A stretch of 64,000 nucleotides of DNA from Pinus tabuliformis (lineage: Eukaryota; Streptophyta; Pinopsida; Pinales; Pinaceae). The DNA is taken from assembly GCA_031772625.1 (NCBI GenBank), contig CM062817.1, positions 946,676,327-946,740,326 on the forward strand. Direction: 5' to 3'. Within the stretch, counting starts at the first letter, position 1; each line of letters opens with the position of its first letter. Positions 11,001-20,176 of this stretch are shown here, piece after piece. The notes below the pieces were generated by a model. The model was not told where the DNA came from, did not search any database, and saw only the letters and a list, made by a program, of their open reading frames with translations. The translations under genes were made by a program, and so were the position numbers.

Positions 11001-11375
11001 TCCAAGAGCGAGGCGGATCCGAACCTATACCAGATTGTGGTGGAGGGTAAGTTGCTTATCATTGTACTGTATGTTGATGATTTGATTCTAACGGGTGATG
11101 AGCTGTTGATACTGTCATGCAAGAAGGATCTTGCTACAGAGTTTGAGATGAAGGATTTGGGCCTCCTTCACTATTTCCTAGGATTGGAAATATGGCAGCG
11201 CAGTGGTGGACTGTTTGTTTCTCAGGCAAGTATGCTCGGGAGATACTGGAGAAGTTCAACATGCATGGCTGCAAGCCTGTTGATACTCCTCTTCCTGGAG
11301 GTTGGAGGAAGGAGGATGCCACTTCGGGAGAAGAAGTGGATGCCACTGTTTATCGACAGTTGGTGGGGTCGCTGA
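8067..11375 (+). CDS. copia-1 Gag-Pol (to frameshift)
   Basis: Polyprotein of a Ty1/copia element. The first ATG in frame is at 8067 (MSFNGLRLEYAL); the open frame extends a little upstream but only from a TTG. Domains by residue from that ATG: gag 1-230; CCHC zinc knuckle CFHCHQHGHYATNC at 235-248; protease DSGA at 292-295; integrase zinc region from WHRRLGH (427) to CKGC (459-462); catalytic Asp489, Asp552 and Glu588, a D,D35E arrangement; RT from about 840 with YVDD at 1002-1005. After GGLFVSQ the frame runs into unrelated sequence and stops at 11373-11375. RNase H continues in the +2 frame from about 11226. This looks like loss of one G in a short G run, not a programmed shift. Confidence 0.95.
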   Translation: MSFNGLRLEYALEGSSNYIAWKDRMEAVLDDNGLKEFIDTDIPKPTDATQADAWQKKIAKCRRILLEGVKDHIVSSLHGKATPYLMWKSLTELFQSKSDQRKLALKDKLRNIKCEKGDSIPKYLTKFTQCRDELGSVGVTVDDEDLVSLALLGLPKSWHSYQDSVNGREKLPGWERLWSDLVQEEIRRSTRDGSSSKGADEENCALAAKAKKGKTKKASQSGAKGKKQDMSKVKCFHCHQHGHYATNCPQKKKNKQAAGSAGGEALASQFELDFSLIACLVSSVMGSVWFLDSGASFHMTGDRDLFSDLEDKDLGVHIEMGDDGRYSAIGIGTISFERESGKPFVLKEVMHVPGLKKNLISVAMLEDKGYDVVFSEGKAFLRSKTTGETRKIGVRVRNLYQLHVDGCAAMAGKAEGLVSRDDGELWHRRLGHLHHGALKILQQITTGLPKGTLAQSDQCKGCTLGKFVKATFHEKDSRATTILERIHTDVCGPFSVASTAKHRYYVIFVDDFSRKCWIFFMQKKSETYSKFCEFKALVEKESGKKVKALRSDNGGEYISDEFKDFCKAEGIRRELIAPHNPQQNGVAERKNRTIVGAARAMLHDQGLPLHLWAEACNTAVYVQKRCPHRIPGMSTPEEAYSGKKPDLSHLRIFGANVYMHVTKDARKKLEPTAEVGIFVGYTDTPHNYRVYLPDSGKTVVRRDIKFQEEKAMKCSLERELHLHADEELLVPKDELQDVDQPQDEVHGVEETTHAAPTIRGRKRLTEAERLAQDAGKVVGPPTAQRRQRQSPDRYTGYMALMSKCVVTEPSSFEEAVEDPAWVDAMVEEYDSIVRNSAWEIVPRPEGKSVVGSRWIYKVKQAADGSVEKYKARFVARGFSQIEGIDYEETFAPVARYSSIRTILALSAQMGWHIHQMDVKTAFLNGVIEEEVYIEQPEGFEVFSSESHVCRLKRALYGLKQAPRAWYTWIDSYFTGLGFSKSEADPNLYQIVVEGKLLIIVLYVDDLILTGDELLILSCKKDLATEFEMKDLGLLHYFLGLEIWQRSGGLFVSQASMLGRYWRSSTCMAASLLILLFLEVGGRRMPLREKKWMPLFIDSWWGR

Positions 11376-12034
11376 TGTATTTGGTCAATACACGACCTGA
11401 TATATGCTATGCAGTTAACCAGCTTTCACAAGCTATGGTTAAGCCTACCAAGCTCTTCTGGAAGGCGGGCAAGCATGTATTGCGCTACTTGAGAGGCACA
11501 TCGGGATATGGTTTGTGGTACAGACAGGAGGATGAGGTGAAGCTATGTGGCTTCACGGATGCAGATTGGGCAGGGAGCCCAACAGACAGAAAGAGCACAT
11601 CAGGAGGGGTCTTCAGTATCGGATCGACAGCAGTTTCTTGGTACAGCAGGAAGCAGAGATCTGTGGCACTCAGTTCAGCGGAGGCCGAGTATATGGCAGC
11701 AAGTTTGGCTGCATGTGAGGCTATATGGATGAGGAAGATCCTGGTTGGTTTGTTCGGTTCTCATTTGGATCCTACTGTGATTTACTGTGATAACCAGAGT
11801 TGCATTAAACTCTCGGCTAATCCTGTATTTCATGATAGATCTAAACATATTGACATCAGGTACCATCATATCAGAGATTGTGTGCAGCGGAGGATCATGT
11901 TACTTTCGTACATTCCAACGGAGGATCAGGATGCTGATATTCTGACGAAGGCTCTCACCAGGAGCAAATTCGAGTACCACCGAGGCAGGATAGGGGTTGC
12001 TGATAATCCATATCTTGTCGAGAGGGAGTGTTGA
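11226..12034 (+). CDS. copia-1 RT C-terminus and RNase H, shifted frame
   Basis: Continuation of copia-1 pol in a different frame after the break near 11223-11226. It begins GKYAREILEKFNMHG and contains the RT thumb/connection region, then RNase H: FTDADWAGSPTDRKSTSGG, ALSSAEAEYMA, YCDNQSCIKL and the DILTKAL end motif. All acidic residues expected for copia RNase H are visible. The reading frame runs through the polypurine tract, and its TGA stop (12032-12034) lies inside the first six bases of the 3' LTR. It would be expressed only as part of the joined polyprotein. Confidence 0.92.
12020..12028 (+). promoter_or_regulatory. copia-1 polypurine tract
   Basis: GAGAGGGAG directly before the TG of the 3' LTR. 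It is the plus-strand primer site and overlaps the last codons of pol. The same tract is found in copia-2 on the minus strand next to its LTR. Confidence 0.85.
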
Positions 12035-13186
12035 GATTGCAACAAGATGATGGAGCTTAGTGAAAAGAGTCGCCTTCACTAAGTGGGCCCGCAGGCTATT
12101 TTTGGCGCAAGTCTATTTTTAGACTATGTCTATTTTTAGACATATGGATCATGTCTATGTTTATGGATGATTGATCAAGTTGGGAAAATAGATGGACTTC
12201 TATTTTTGATGAAAGTGTGAGTGATCACAGTGTGAGTGATCAAGTCTATTTTTAGACTGGCTGTCAAAAATAGAAAAGTCAAATATTATTATCTCACAAT
12301 AATATTTGGACTATAAACTTAATCTTATTCTCTTGGAGCACTTCAGTTTGAGCTACGGAAGTGGCACATGCAGTTGTCAGAAGGAAATTCGTTTTTCTTA
12401 TGAGTCAGTTGAGTTGTTGCATGCATGACTTCAGTTAGAACTCAAGTGAGTTGAGTTTAGTGGACTGGAGGTACAGTTGATGGAGTTGTGTTCAGTTTAA
12501 CTTAGTTAAACTGGTTGTAGTTAGTCTAACCGCAGATAGACTAATGATGAGTTGTTAAACTAATTATTAACTCATAATACAACTAAAGAATACATCAGTT
12601 AACTCAGTTGCATGTCAGTGCATGTTCAGTTCAATAGGGACAGGTGGTAGAGAATCAGATTGCTATCAGTTGTGACTATAGTTGTGCACCAGATCTTGCA
12701 CAATCAAAGGATTGAGTATGCCAATGAGTTTGCTCACGTATTTGGCCTGCATTTTAGCCTTTGCTCACGTCCACAAAGAGTGAGTGACTATTTTGCAGGT
12801 GAAAATCGAGTTTGGGAAGCAATTCTCATCAGTTCTTGAGCAGGTATTGAGCAGTGGAGGCAGGCAAGTAGTGGAAGAGATTTGGAGATCAGATCTGAGC
12901 TGTATTGTGTGTAACAGAGGTGGAGATACTTGTGAGAAGTATTATGCTGTGTAATGTTACATGACTCAATCATTAATATACAGATAGTGTGGGGTTTTTA
13001 GCGAGATGCTTTCCCCGTGATACATACTGTGTTAATGTGTGAATGCTCTTGATGTTTTATTGTTATTGATGCTGCTATATTCTTGATCAACGTAGAGGAG
13101 CTTATGTATTGTGTATGTTTTCCGCATTAGTACATGATCAGGATAATCTCCATTGAATATGTGTTAAATTATTCAAAATTTCTACA
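12029..13186 (+). repeat. copia-1 3' LTR (1158 bp)
   Basis: Same length as the 5' LTR with 7 substitutions by eye: one near 12278, one near 12374, two near 12531-12536, two near 12635-12650, one near 12748. Ends ATTTCTACA directly before AACTT. Confidence 0.95.
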
Positions 13187-14624
13187 AACTTCACTATGAA
13201 TAAATCTAACCCTTTGGATGAAAGTCATAGACATCCTATATTCATTACCTGAATTATGATCCCATGCCACTAACTTTGCTTCTATATCTGATAAAACAAC
13301 GTAAATGCTACATTTCATTATTTCAAAATGCGGGTTATTAGGATATTCCTCCATCAATTGTCTTTGAGCTTCTACATAATGGTTCTCCCCAAGCACATAA
13401 TAATTGTATTCAAAACATTTTGACTTATCAAATGCTTCTTTGTTGGGAACTTGAAGTGGATCAACAAGAAGCACATAAATAACCACATGAGCATATGGAT
13501 TGTACCCCATCAATGTCTTAAAGTTGTCAACATGCAGATGTTGTGGCTTTCTGACTTGATATTGACATTGTCCTTCACTTGCCTTATAGGTTTGTCTGAC
13601 ATTAAGATGAAATGTATGACCACCATCAATTAAGTTTCTCTTTGTCAAATTTTGTCGAATGGCATTTTATTTTGTTTTGATAATGCCATCCTCTAAATCA
13701 GCTCCTGGTGTAATGATTTGTCTGCTTATTCTTGGGAATTGTTACTTCAATAGATTTATTCTTGGGAATTGTTACTTTTGGTCTTTTATGACTGTTCTCA
13801 ATTCCAATGTCATATTCAGTAATGGCAACATATGCTTCACTATCAATTTCAACTTCATCGTCCTCAAATGTAACTAGTTTAGCCTTGCTAGATTTATCCA
13901 TGAGTGGCCTTCTTTTCTAATTCTTTGGATGTATTTTTGTAACATCATCAATTACTACATTTTGCTTGTTTTCCATATCTTCTTCTGACAGTGAGTAAAA
14001 ACTGATGACAAATTTCATGATATCATGCTCTATGAAATGAATGCCTCCCAACCTAACTGAACAACTTTCAACAAAATTTTACCAAACAAAATATCATATG
14101 TCAATAAAAACAAAGTTAAAAAATATAGTGAGACACTTTCAAGAACGCAAAATACAGATATAAATAACAATGATTACAATGTTTTGTGTCTTTTCATTTA
14201 TGGTTTGTTTACACAACTTTGTAGATACCTCTCTTGTGTCATACAATGAATATGATAGTTAGTAATTAATCCTTTCATGTGACTTGGGAGCTTTTGTAAG
14301 TATGTCAACAACTTCAGTGTCCGATACCGAACACATATCTATGACTCTGCCCATCACCTCAAAAATTCCATTATCATTTGGTATATCAATATGTAGATAT
14401 ATATTGACATTTTTTCTTTCTCTTTCTTTCACATACCAGATTCTTGATGGAAATTTCATCTCTTTTGAATTCTTCCAGTCTAAGATCATCTTTTTATCAG
14501 TTGAGGCACTTGAAAGATTTGTAGCCATGAGCTCAGGTGAAGTTCATTCATCAATGTTTCTTGAAGATGCACCTTTAAGAGTCTTTGGTCCAGAAAGATT
14601 CACATAAATCTTCTTTGATGCCAT
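13187..14624 (-). pseudogene. 5' half of amino-methyltransferase-like gene, decayed
   Basis: N-terminal half of the gene whose catalytic half is at 4675-6733. It starts at ATG 14624 (MASKKIYVNLSGPKTLK) and meets a TGA at codon 27. Further coding blocks: 14528-14259 (VKERERKNVNIYLHIDIP, SDTEVVDILTKAPKSHER), 14040-13690 (acidic FEDDEVEIDSEAYVAITEYD then basic HKRPKVTIPKN repeats), and 13648-13192 (GGHTFHLNVRQTYKASEG, YNPYAHVVIYVLLVDPLQVP, VVLSDIEAKLVAWDHNSG). Across the copia-1 target site the frame runs FIHSEV into QEKCGGDRINITADF at 6733 without loss, which proves the two halves were one gene. I recognise no named domain in this half. A 30-bp direct duplication (TTCTTGGGAATTGTTACTT) is at about 13728-13778. 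Introns between the blocks are likely. Confidence 0.65.
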
Positions 14625-14639
14625 TTTCCTGAAAAATAG

Positions 14640-14713
14640 AAACACATAAATCAGTAAATAACAAAAAAATATTAACTTAAATTAACAACGAAAATATATC
14701 ATAAATTTTTTAT
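14640..14713. promoter_or_regulatory. AT-rich 5' flank of the methyltransferase gene
   Basis: Short AT-rich stretch between the ATG at 14624 (minus) and the G-rich island. By position it is the 5' UTR/promoter of the minus-strand gene; no definite TATA box could be assigned. Confidence 0.3.
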
Positions 14714-16140
14714 TTTGGGCGGGGGCGGGTGTGAGCGGACGGGCGGGCGAGGGCATGTGGGTGAGTGGACGGGCAAGCCAGGTGAGAGAAAGCAGGCATG
14801 GGCGAGTGGGCAAGGGTGGGTCGGGTCGGGCGACGAGGTCAGGCATAGGCGAGCGGGTATGGTGGGCATGGGCCGGGGGGCGTGAGCGAGTGGGTGTGGG
14901 TAGGCATGGGCGGGCAGGCATGGGGGGGGGGGGGGGTGAGCGTGGGAGGGCAGGCGTTGGCAGACATGGGCAGGTAGGAAGGCAAGGGCATGGGTGGTGA
15001 GGGCGAGGCGGGTCGGGCGAGGGTGGCAGGCAAGGCGGGCCGGGTGGGAATGGGCGGGTGAGCTGGGCGCGGGTGGGTAGGTTGGCGCGGGAGGGTTGTC
15101 GGGCACTGGCGGGCAGTTGGGCGAGGGCGAGGGGGTGCGTCGGGTGGGAAAGGGCGGGTGGGCATGGCAGGCTGGGTGAGGGTGGGTTGGCGGGTGGGTG
15201 GGTGGGGTGGTCCAGGTGACAGTGGGTGGGTGGGCGGGGATGAGGGTAGGTGGGTGGGCGCGTCGCGTTATGGTGGGTGGGTGGGCGGGTAGGCGAGGGT
15301 GGGTGAAAGTAGGTGGGCGTGATCGGGTGGGTGAGGGGGAGGCGTGGTCAGGAGGGAAAGGGTGGGGCAGGCCGTACGGGCATGCGTAGGCGGGCAAGGG
15401 GGGGGGGGGGGGGGGGTTGGGTGCGTGTGAGGGGGTGGGTGTGTGGGGAGGTGGGGTTCGTGTGAGGCAAGGATTGGGGGGTGGGGGGAAGGTGGCGGTG
15501 GGCAGCGAGGGTGTGCGTCAAGGTGGCGGGGTGGGCGGCGTGGGTGCGTGGATGTGTGTGGTGGGGCGGATGGTACATGTGAGGGGAGAGTAGGGGGTGT
15601 GGGGGCGAGTGGGGCTACAGTGCCCACCCAGATGGCCTACCCACCTGCCGTGGGGGTTGGGAAATTCTGACGGGGGTGGGCATGTGGGGGGGTAGGAGGG
15701 TGCATGTGAGGTGTGGTGGGTGGTGAGGGTGCATGTGAGGGGGGGTGGGGGCTGCGTCGGTGGGTGTGTGGGGGGCGAGGGTGTGAGTGAGGGGTGGGGG
15801 GTTGGGTGTGTGTGAGGGGTGGGGGGTTGGGTGTGTGTGGGGGGGGGGGGGGGTAAGGTGCGTGTGAGGGGGACGGTAGGGGGTGTGGGGGCAGGTGGGG
15901 CTGGGGCGCCACCTTGGTGGCCTGCGCGCCTACTATGAGGGTTGGGCGATTCTTAGAATCGTCCAACCCCCACGGCAAGCACGTAGGCCATCACGGTGGG
16001 CACCACAACCCCACTCGCCCCCACACCCCCTACCGCCCCACCCGTGCCCTCACACCCCGCCTGCTCACCTGCCCACCCTACGACACCACGGTGGCTCGCC
16101 CATGGCTGTTGGGCGATTGACTTTGGTCGGGCCCACCATG
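14714..16140 (+). repeat. G-rich minisatellite island between the two divergent genes
   Basis: About 1.4 kb built of short GGGCGGGTGGG, GGCATGGGC and GTGTGGGGG-type units, in strong contrast to AT-rich surroundings. The plus strand is G-rich to about 15952 and C-rich from 15956 on. Pure G runs are at 14922-14936, 15398-15416 and 15839-15853. Longer copies of one unit (TAGGGGGTGTGGGGGC ... GGGGGTTGGG) occur at 15589-15669 and 15869-15952, and inverted at 15956-16039. Long proline- and glycine-rich ORFs here are products of composition. It could act as a bidirectional promoter region or G-quadruplex former; that is inference. Confidence 0.8.
15869..16039. repeat. Large imperfect inverted repeat (hairpin) in the GC island
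   Basis: Arms 15869-15952 and 15956-16039 are reverse complements at roughly 80-85% by eye, with the centre GATTCTTAGAATC at 15948-15960. The composition switch from G-rich to C-rich on the plus strand falls at this centre. Confidence 0.75.
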
Positions 16141-16854
16141 CTCACGACAAACTTAATTGTTATTTTGGCTCAGAAAAATTAATATTAAAAAAAATAAAAT
16201 TCTTCTTCATTAAACTAATTTAATATGAAAATTTTCAAGGAAATAAATTAACTCACCTTTCAATTGTGAGAATTCTTCATTGAATATGTTGTTGATAGCA
16301 ATGTAGTTACCCCACAAATTCACAAGTCTTTCAACGAACTTCAGAAAACCTGGATGTGATGTGAGTAATAGTGATAATGAAATATAGTATATAAGTGAAA
16401 TTACAGAGATGTTTTACCATATGTTTAATGTGGGATAATTTGTTTTAAAATATTATAAAGTGAATATTGTAGAATTGTTTTACAATGGGTTGAATGTGGG
16501 ATTAATTTGTTTTAGAATATATTATAGAAATTAAAAAATATATTCAATTGTTTCGTAAATATTATATACTTTAACTATTAAAATAATTAATGTAGAAATT
16601 GTAGTTTACAATTTTAATTTTATTGATTTATTTCATATAAAAAAATTAATTTACATTCTTCAATAAATTGTAGAATAAAATAATGAAGGTAAATAAATCT
16701 AACAAACTTTTTGGAGGGAAATATTTTTCGCAAAAATTTTTGGAGGGAAATATTTTCACGAATTTTTTTGGAGGGAAAAATTCATTCTCTAAGCTATATA
16801 ATATCTTTAGGAGACTCTTCATTTGTATCATTCAACATCTTCTATTTGAAAGGG
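16141..16854. promoter_or_regulatory. AT-rich 5' flank of the transposase-like gene, with 28-bp repeats
   Basis: AT-rich DNA upstream of the ATG at 16855. Three tandem copies of a TTTTTGGAGGGAAATATTTT-type unit lie at about 16708-16785, directly upstream of the presumed transcript. Before them the region is only AT-rich with a decayed repeat of TACAATGGGTTGAATGTGGGAT-like text near 16420-16515. No other gene is seen. Confidence 0.45.
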
Positions 16855-16974
16855 ATGGATTGTTCTGATAGTGAAGTTTCGATTTATGCACTGTTAACAT
16901 CTTCATCACGTAACAACTCTATTCATATTGATGAATATAGAGGGAATTCCTCCACTATGAATAGAAAGTCAATT

Positions 16975-17900
16975 ATTCCACTTAGTCCTGATTCTAAGGA
17001 CTATGAGAGTAGCAATGATGAAAAAGGGGATGGAGAATTTCAAATAAATAAAAACTCACAGATTCCACTTAGTCCTAATTCTAAGTACTATGAAGGCAAC
17101 AATGATGATGAGCTTGATGAGAAATCTCAAAAGAATGGATTGTCACAGTGTCCACTTAGTCCTAATTCTAAGGACTATGAGAGCAACAATGATGAAGAAC
17201 ATGATGGTGAAGTTCAAAAGAATGGAGTTTCACGGTGTCCACTTAGTCCTAATTCTGAGGAGTATGAGAGTAGCAGTTTTGAAGAACATGATGGTCAACT
17301 TCAAAAGAATGGAGTGTCACGGTGTCCGCTTAGTCCTAATTATAAGGACTATGAGAGTAGTAGTTTTGAAGAGAATGATGGTGAATTTCAAAAGAATGGA
17401 GTGTCATGTCCACTTAGTCCTAATTCTAAGGACTATGAGAGTAGCAGTGATGAAGAGTGTGATAATGAATTTCAAAAGAATGGAGTGTCAAAGTTTCCAC
17501 TTAGTCCTAATTCTAAGGAATATGAGAGCAGTAGCGATGAAGAGCATGATGATGAATTTCAAAAGTATGGATTGTCACAGTGCCCAGTTAGTCCTAATTC
17601 CAAGGACTATGAGAGCATCAGTGACGAAGAGCGGGATGATGAATTTCAAAAGATTGGAGTGTCACGGTGTCCACTTAGTCCTAATTTTAAGGACTATGAG
17701 AGCAACAATTATGAAGAGCGTGATGATGAATTTCAAAAGAATGGAGTGTCATAGTGTCTTCTTAGTCCTAATTCTAAGGACTATGAGAGTAGCAGTGATA
17801 AAGGACAGGATGATGCACTTAGTCCTAATTCTAATGAGTATAAAGGTAGCAGTGACAAAGGACAGGATGTAGCATCTTCAATAAGTAAATAGTCACATTT
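16975..17900 (+). repeat. Coding minisatellite, 87-bp unit (29 residues)
   Basis: Nine in-frame units of 87 bp (one is 84), then a stop at 17752-17754 and two shorter decayed units. The consensus is CPLSPNSKDYESSSDEE followed by a variable acidic stretch and FQKNGVSR. Each unit combines an SP site with an SSSDEE acidic cluster, so the encoded tract would be disordered, acidic and probably phosphorylated. Divergence between units is mostly in the acidic middle. Confidence 0.9.
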
Positions 17901-19884
17901 TTTACGTAGTCCTAATTCTATGGACTATGAGAGTAGCATTGAAAATGAACAGAGGAAGAATATCCATTAAACATCGAGTCAAATTTACATTTAGTCTGAA
18001 TTCTAAGCACTATGACAGTAGCACTAAAGAAGGGGAAGATGAAGAATATCCTCCAAGTCAATATTTGAAAAGCAGAGCTGATCATAGTGTGGATAACATT
18101 CCTCTTAATGATGATGAAAATCCATATACAAATGATGATCCAATGATGGAGATGTTGCCAAGAAATATTGTATCGAGGAGTAGGAGTAGACCTTTTCGTA
18201 TCAATGCAAGCTATTCTAGTTATACAAGGGGTAGAGCAGAATATATCATGAGAAGAAGTTCTATCAACACTCTCATTTCAAGTGAATGTTTCCAAAAAGA
18301 TTGCCTGAAACATATGGATTTCAAATTTGCAATAGAAAGTAGGGAGAGATATTTGTCAATGAATAAAAGCATGCAAAATTCATATGTAGTTGGGTGCATG
18401 CAATCTACATTGTCAGGTTATGATTATCATATTAGGACTTTATTTATGTGAAGAAAAGCTTTCGAAATGTTTCATTTGATTGGGAATTTTTCTCTCGAGA
18501 ATTCAAGAAAATTTGGAAATGGATCCCACATTTTATTCAGAAGTACGTCATAAAAGACAGTCTGGGCCATTATCAAATATTGCAATGTCATGGATGAAAT
18601 ATTTCTTTTCAAAGCATGGAGAGTGTATGCCAAATAGAGAGACAATACATATTGCACATAATTTTTCAAGATGATAAATCTACAACTCATACAAAGAATA
18701 TGCGGAAGGTGCTGAGGGACATGGCCATTTTATTACATATCAATATTTTGTGAAAGTATGGAAGAAAGAATTCAACAATGTCCATATTCCTAAGAAGACA
18801 AGGATGGAGATTTGCAGTACATGTGCTTCTCTTCAATAAAAAAGGGACAAATGTGAAGGGTCAGAAAGAGGTAGGTATTCATAACTTTAACTTTTAAAAT
18901 TGTATAGTCATCAACTATGAAAACATATTTCTTAATGAATTTCTTTTATGTTATGTAGATTTAATTTTCAAAGAACTTCAAGAGCATTGTGAACAACAAA
19001 CAAATGAAAGGAAGAAGTTGTACAAGCATTGAAAGAAGTTTTATGATAATCCGAATAAATATTTGGGTTTGATCATTTATGGTATGGACCAAAATAAAAC
19101 ACTTTTACCACATTTTGTTCGCACACCCAAAAATTTACAAGAGGAAAATTTTATTTAGTTTCACTTGGTCAGTTGTATGGTCTCCAATGGGAAAACGTTG
19201 CACAAGGTGTACTTCACAGCTCCAAATATTCATAATGATGTAGATATGACCATAACCATAATTCATGATGTGATTTCTCATTGGTCTGGTAATCTTCTTG
19301 AAGTTTTGTATCTACAATTGGACAACACTTGCCGTGAAAAAAAATCAGGTTGTTTTTGGATATCTAAACATGCTTGTTGAATTGAGAATTTTTCAAAAGG
19401 TAAAGGTTGGTTTCCTTCTTGTTGGGCACACTGGTGACCATATTGATCAGATGTTCATTCTTCTTTCAGTCACATTGAGGGGAAAGGAAGTTGGGAGATT
19501 TCCATCACTAATTGAATGTATTGAGAAATCATACATGCCAGAGCCTAATTTTGATGTGTTGGAAGAAACTGTTGACATGCAAAGGTTTATTCTGGGATCA
19601 TATGGTGAGGGGAAACGCATTGAACAACTTAATGACATTAGCTTCCAACATCAATTTCATATCAAAAAAATTGATGGGAAAACACTAATATGGGGCAAGA
19701 AGTATTCAAATACTGCAGAATGGGCACCATCATCAAGTTTGCAATTTTTGAATTTCATTCCAGATCATCCAATATTTTCATAAAAAAGTTGTTATTACAA
19801 TCAGTTGGTGAAGTTTAGAATGCACTTAGACAAAATAGAGATATAAATTATTCTGATTGCCTGGAAGAAATTAAAAAATGTATT

Positions 19885-19886
<2 letters not shown>

Positions 19887-19966
<80 letters not shown>
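19887..19966 (+). repeat. (AT)40 microsatellite
   Basis: Uninterrupted AT dinucleotides for 80 bp inside the transposase-like gene, between the core and the C-terminal domain. It probably lies in an intron or interrupts the coding frame. Confidence 0.95.
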
Positions 19967-19969
<3 letters not shown>

Positions 19970-20176
19970 TACTTTGACATTGCTGATTCAGTTTGGTGGG
20001 AGTCATTTTTCAATAATCAAAGTGATATCATTTCAACAACAACAAATGAAGATATGCCTTTGAAAAATCCATTTATTTGGCCACAAAATGTGTTGAGTGA
20101 ACATGAGGAAATAAACATTGTTGAACAACGACAATCTCAAGGTATTATTAATTCTTCACAGGCATAGGAAAGAGAG

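Larger units (their letters stand above)
6739..13186 (+). mobile_element. copia-1, young nearly intact Ty1/copia LTR retrotransposon
   Basis: A complete 6448-bp element with two 1158-bp LTRs, each starting TG and ending CA, a tRNA-Met type primer site, a gag-pol ORF in copia order (gag, protease, integrase, RT, RNase H), a polypurine tract and a perfect AACTT target duplication. By eye the LTRs differ at 7 positions (99.4% identity), mostly C/T changes, so insertion is recent relative to everything around it. It interrupts an exon of the methyltransferase gene in the opposite orientation. One single-base frame break late in RT is the only coding defect I found. Confidence 0.97.

Noticed and set aside
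11192-11375. Programmed frameshift in copia-1
   Set aside because: The break lies between RT and RNase H, not at gag/pol, and the decayed relative copia-2 reads through the same point in one frame.
4675-14624. Bacterial contamination as source of the methyltransferase
   Set aside because: The coding blocks are separated by AT-rich introns with GT/AG borders that restore frame, and a plant copia element is inserted in the gene.
14682-16223. Long proline-, histidine- or glycine-rich ORFs on both strands, up to 232 codons
   Set aside because: They arise from the G-rich repeat composition, overlap in several frames and show no domain or codon signal.
19801-20013. ORF with long Tyr-Ile repeats
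   Set aside because: It is the translation of the (AT)40 microsatellite.
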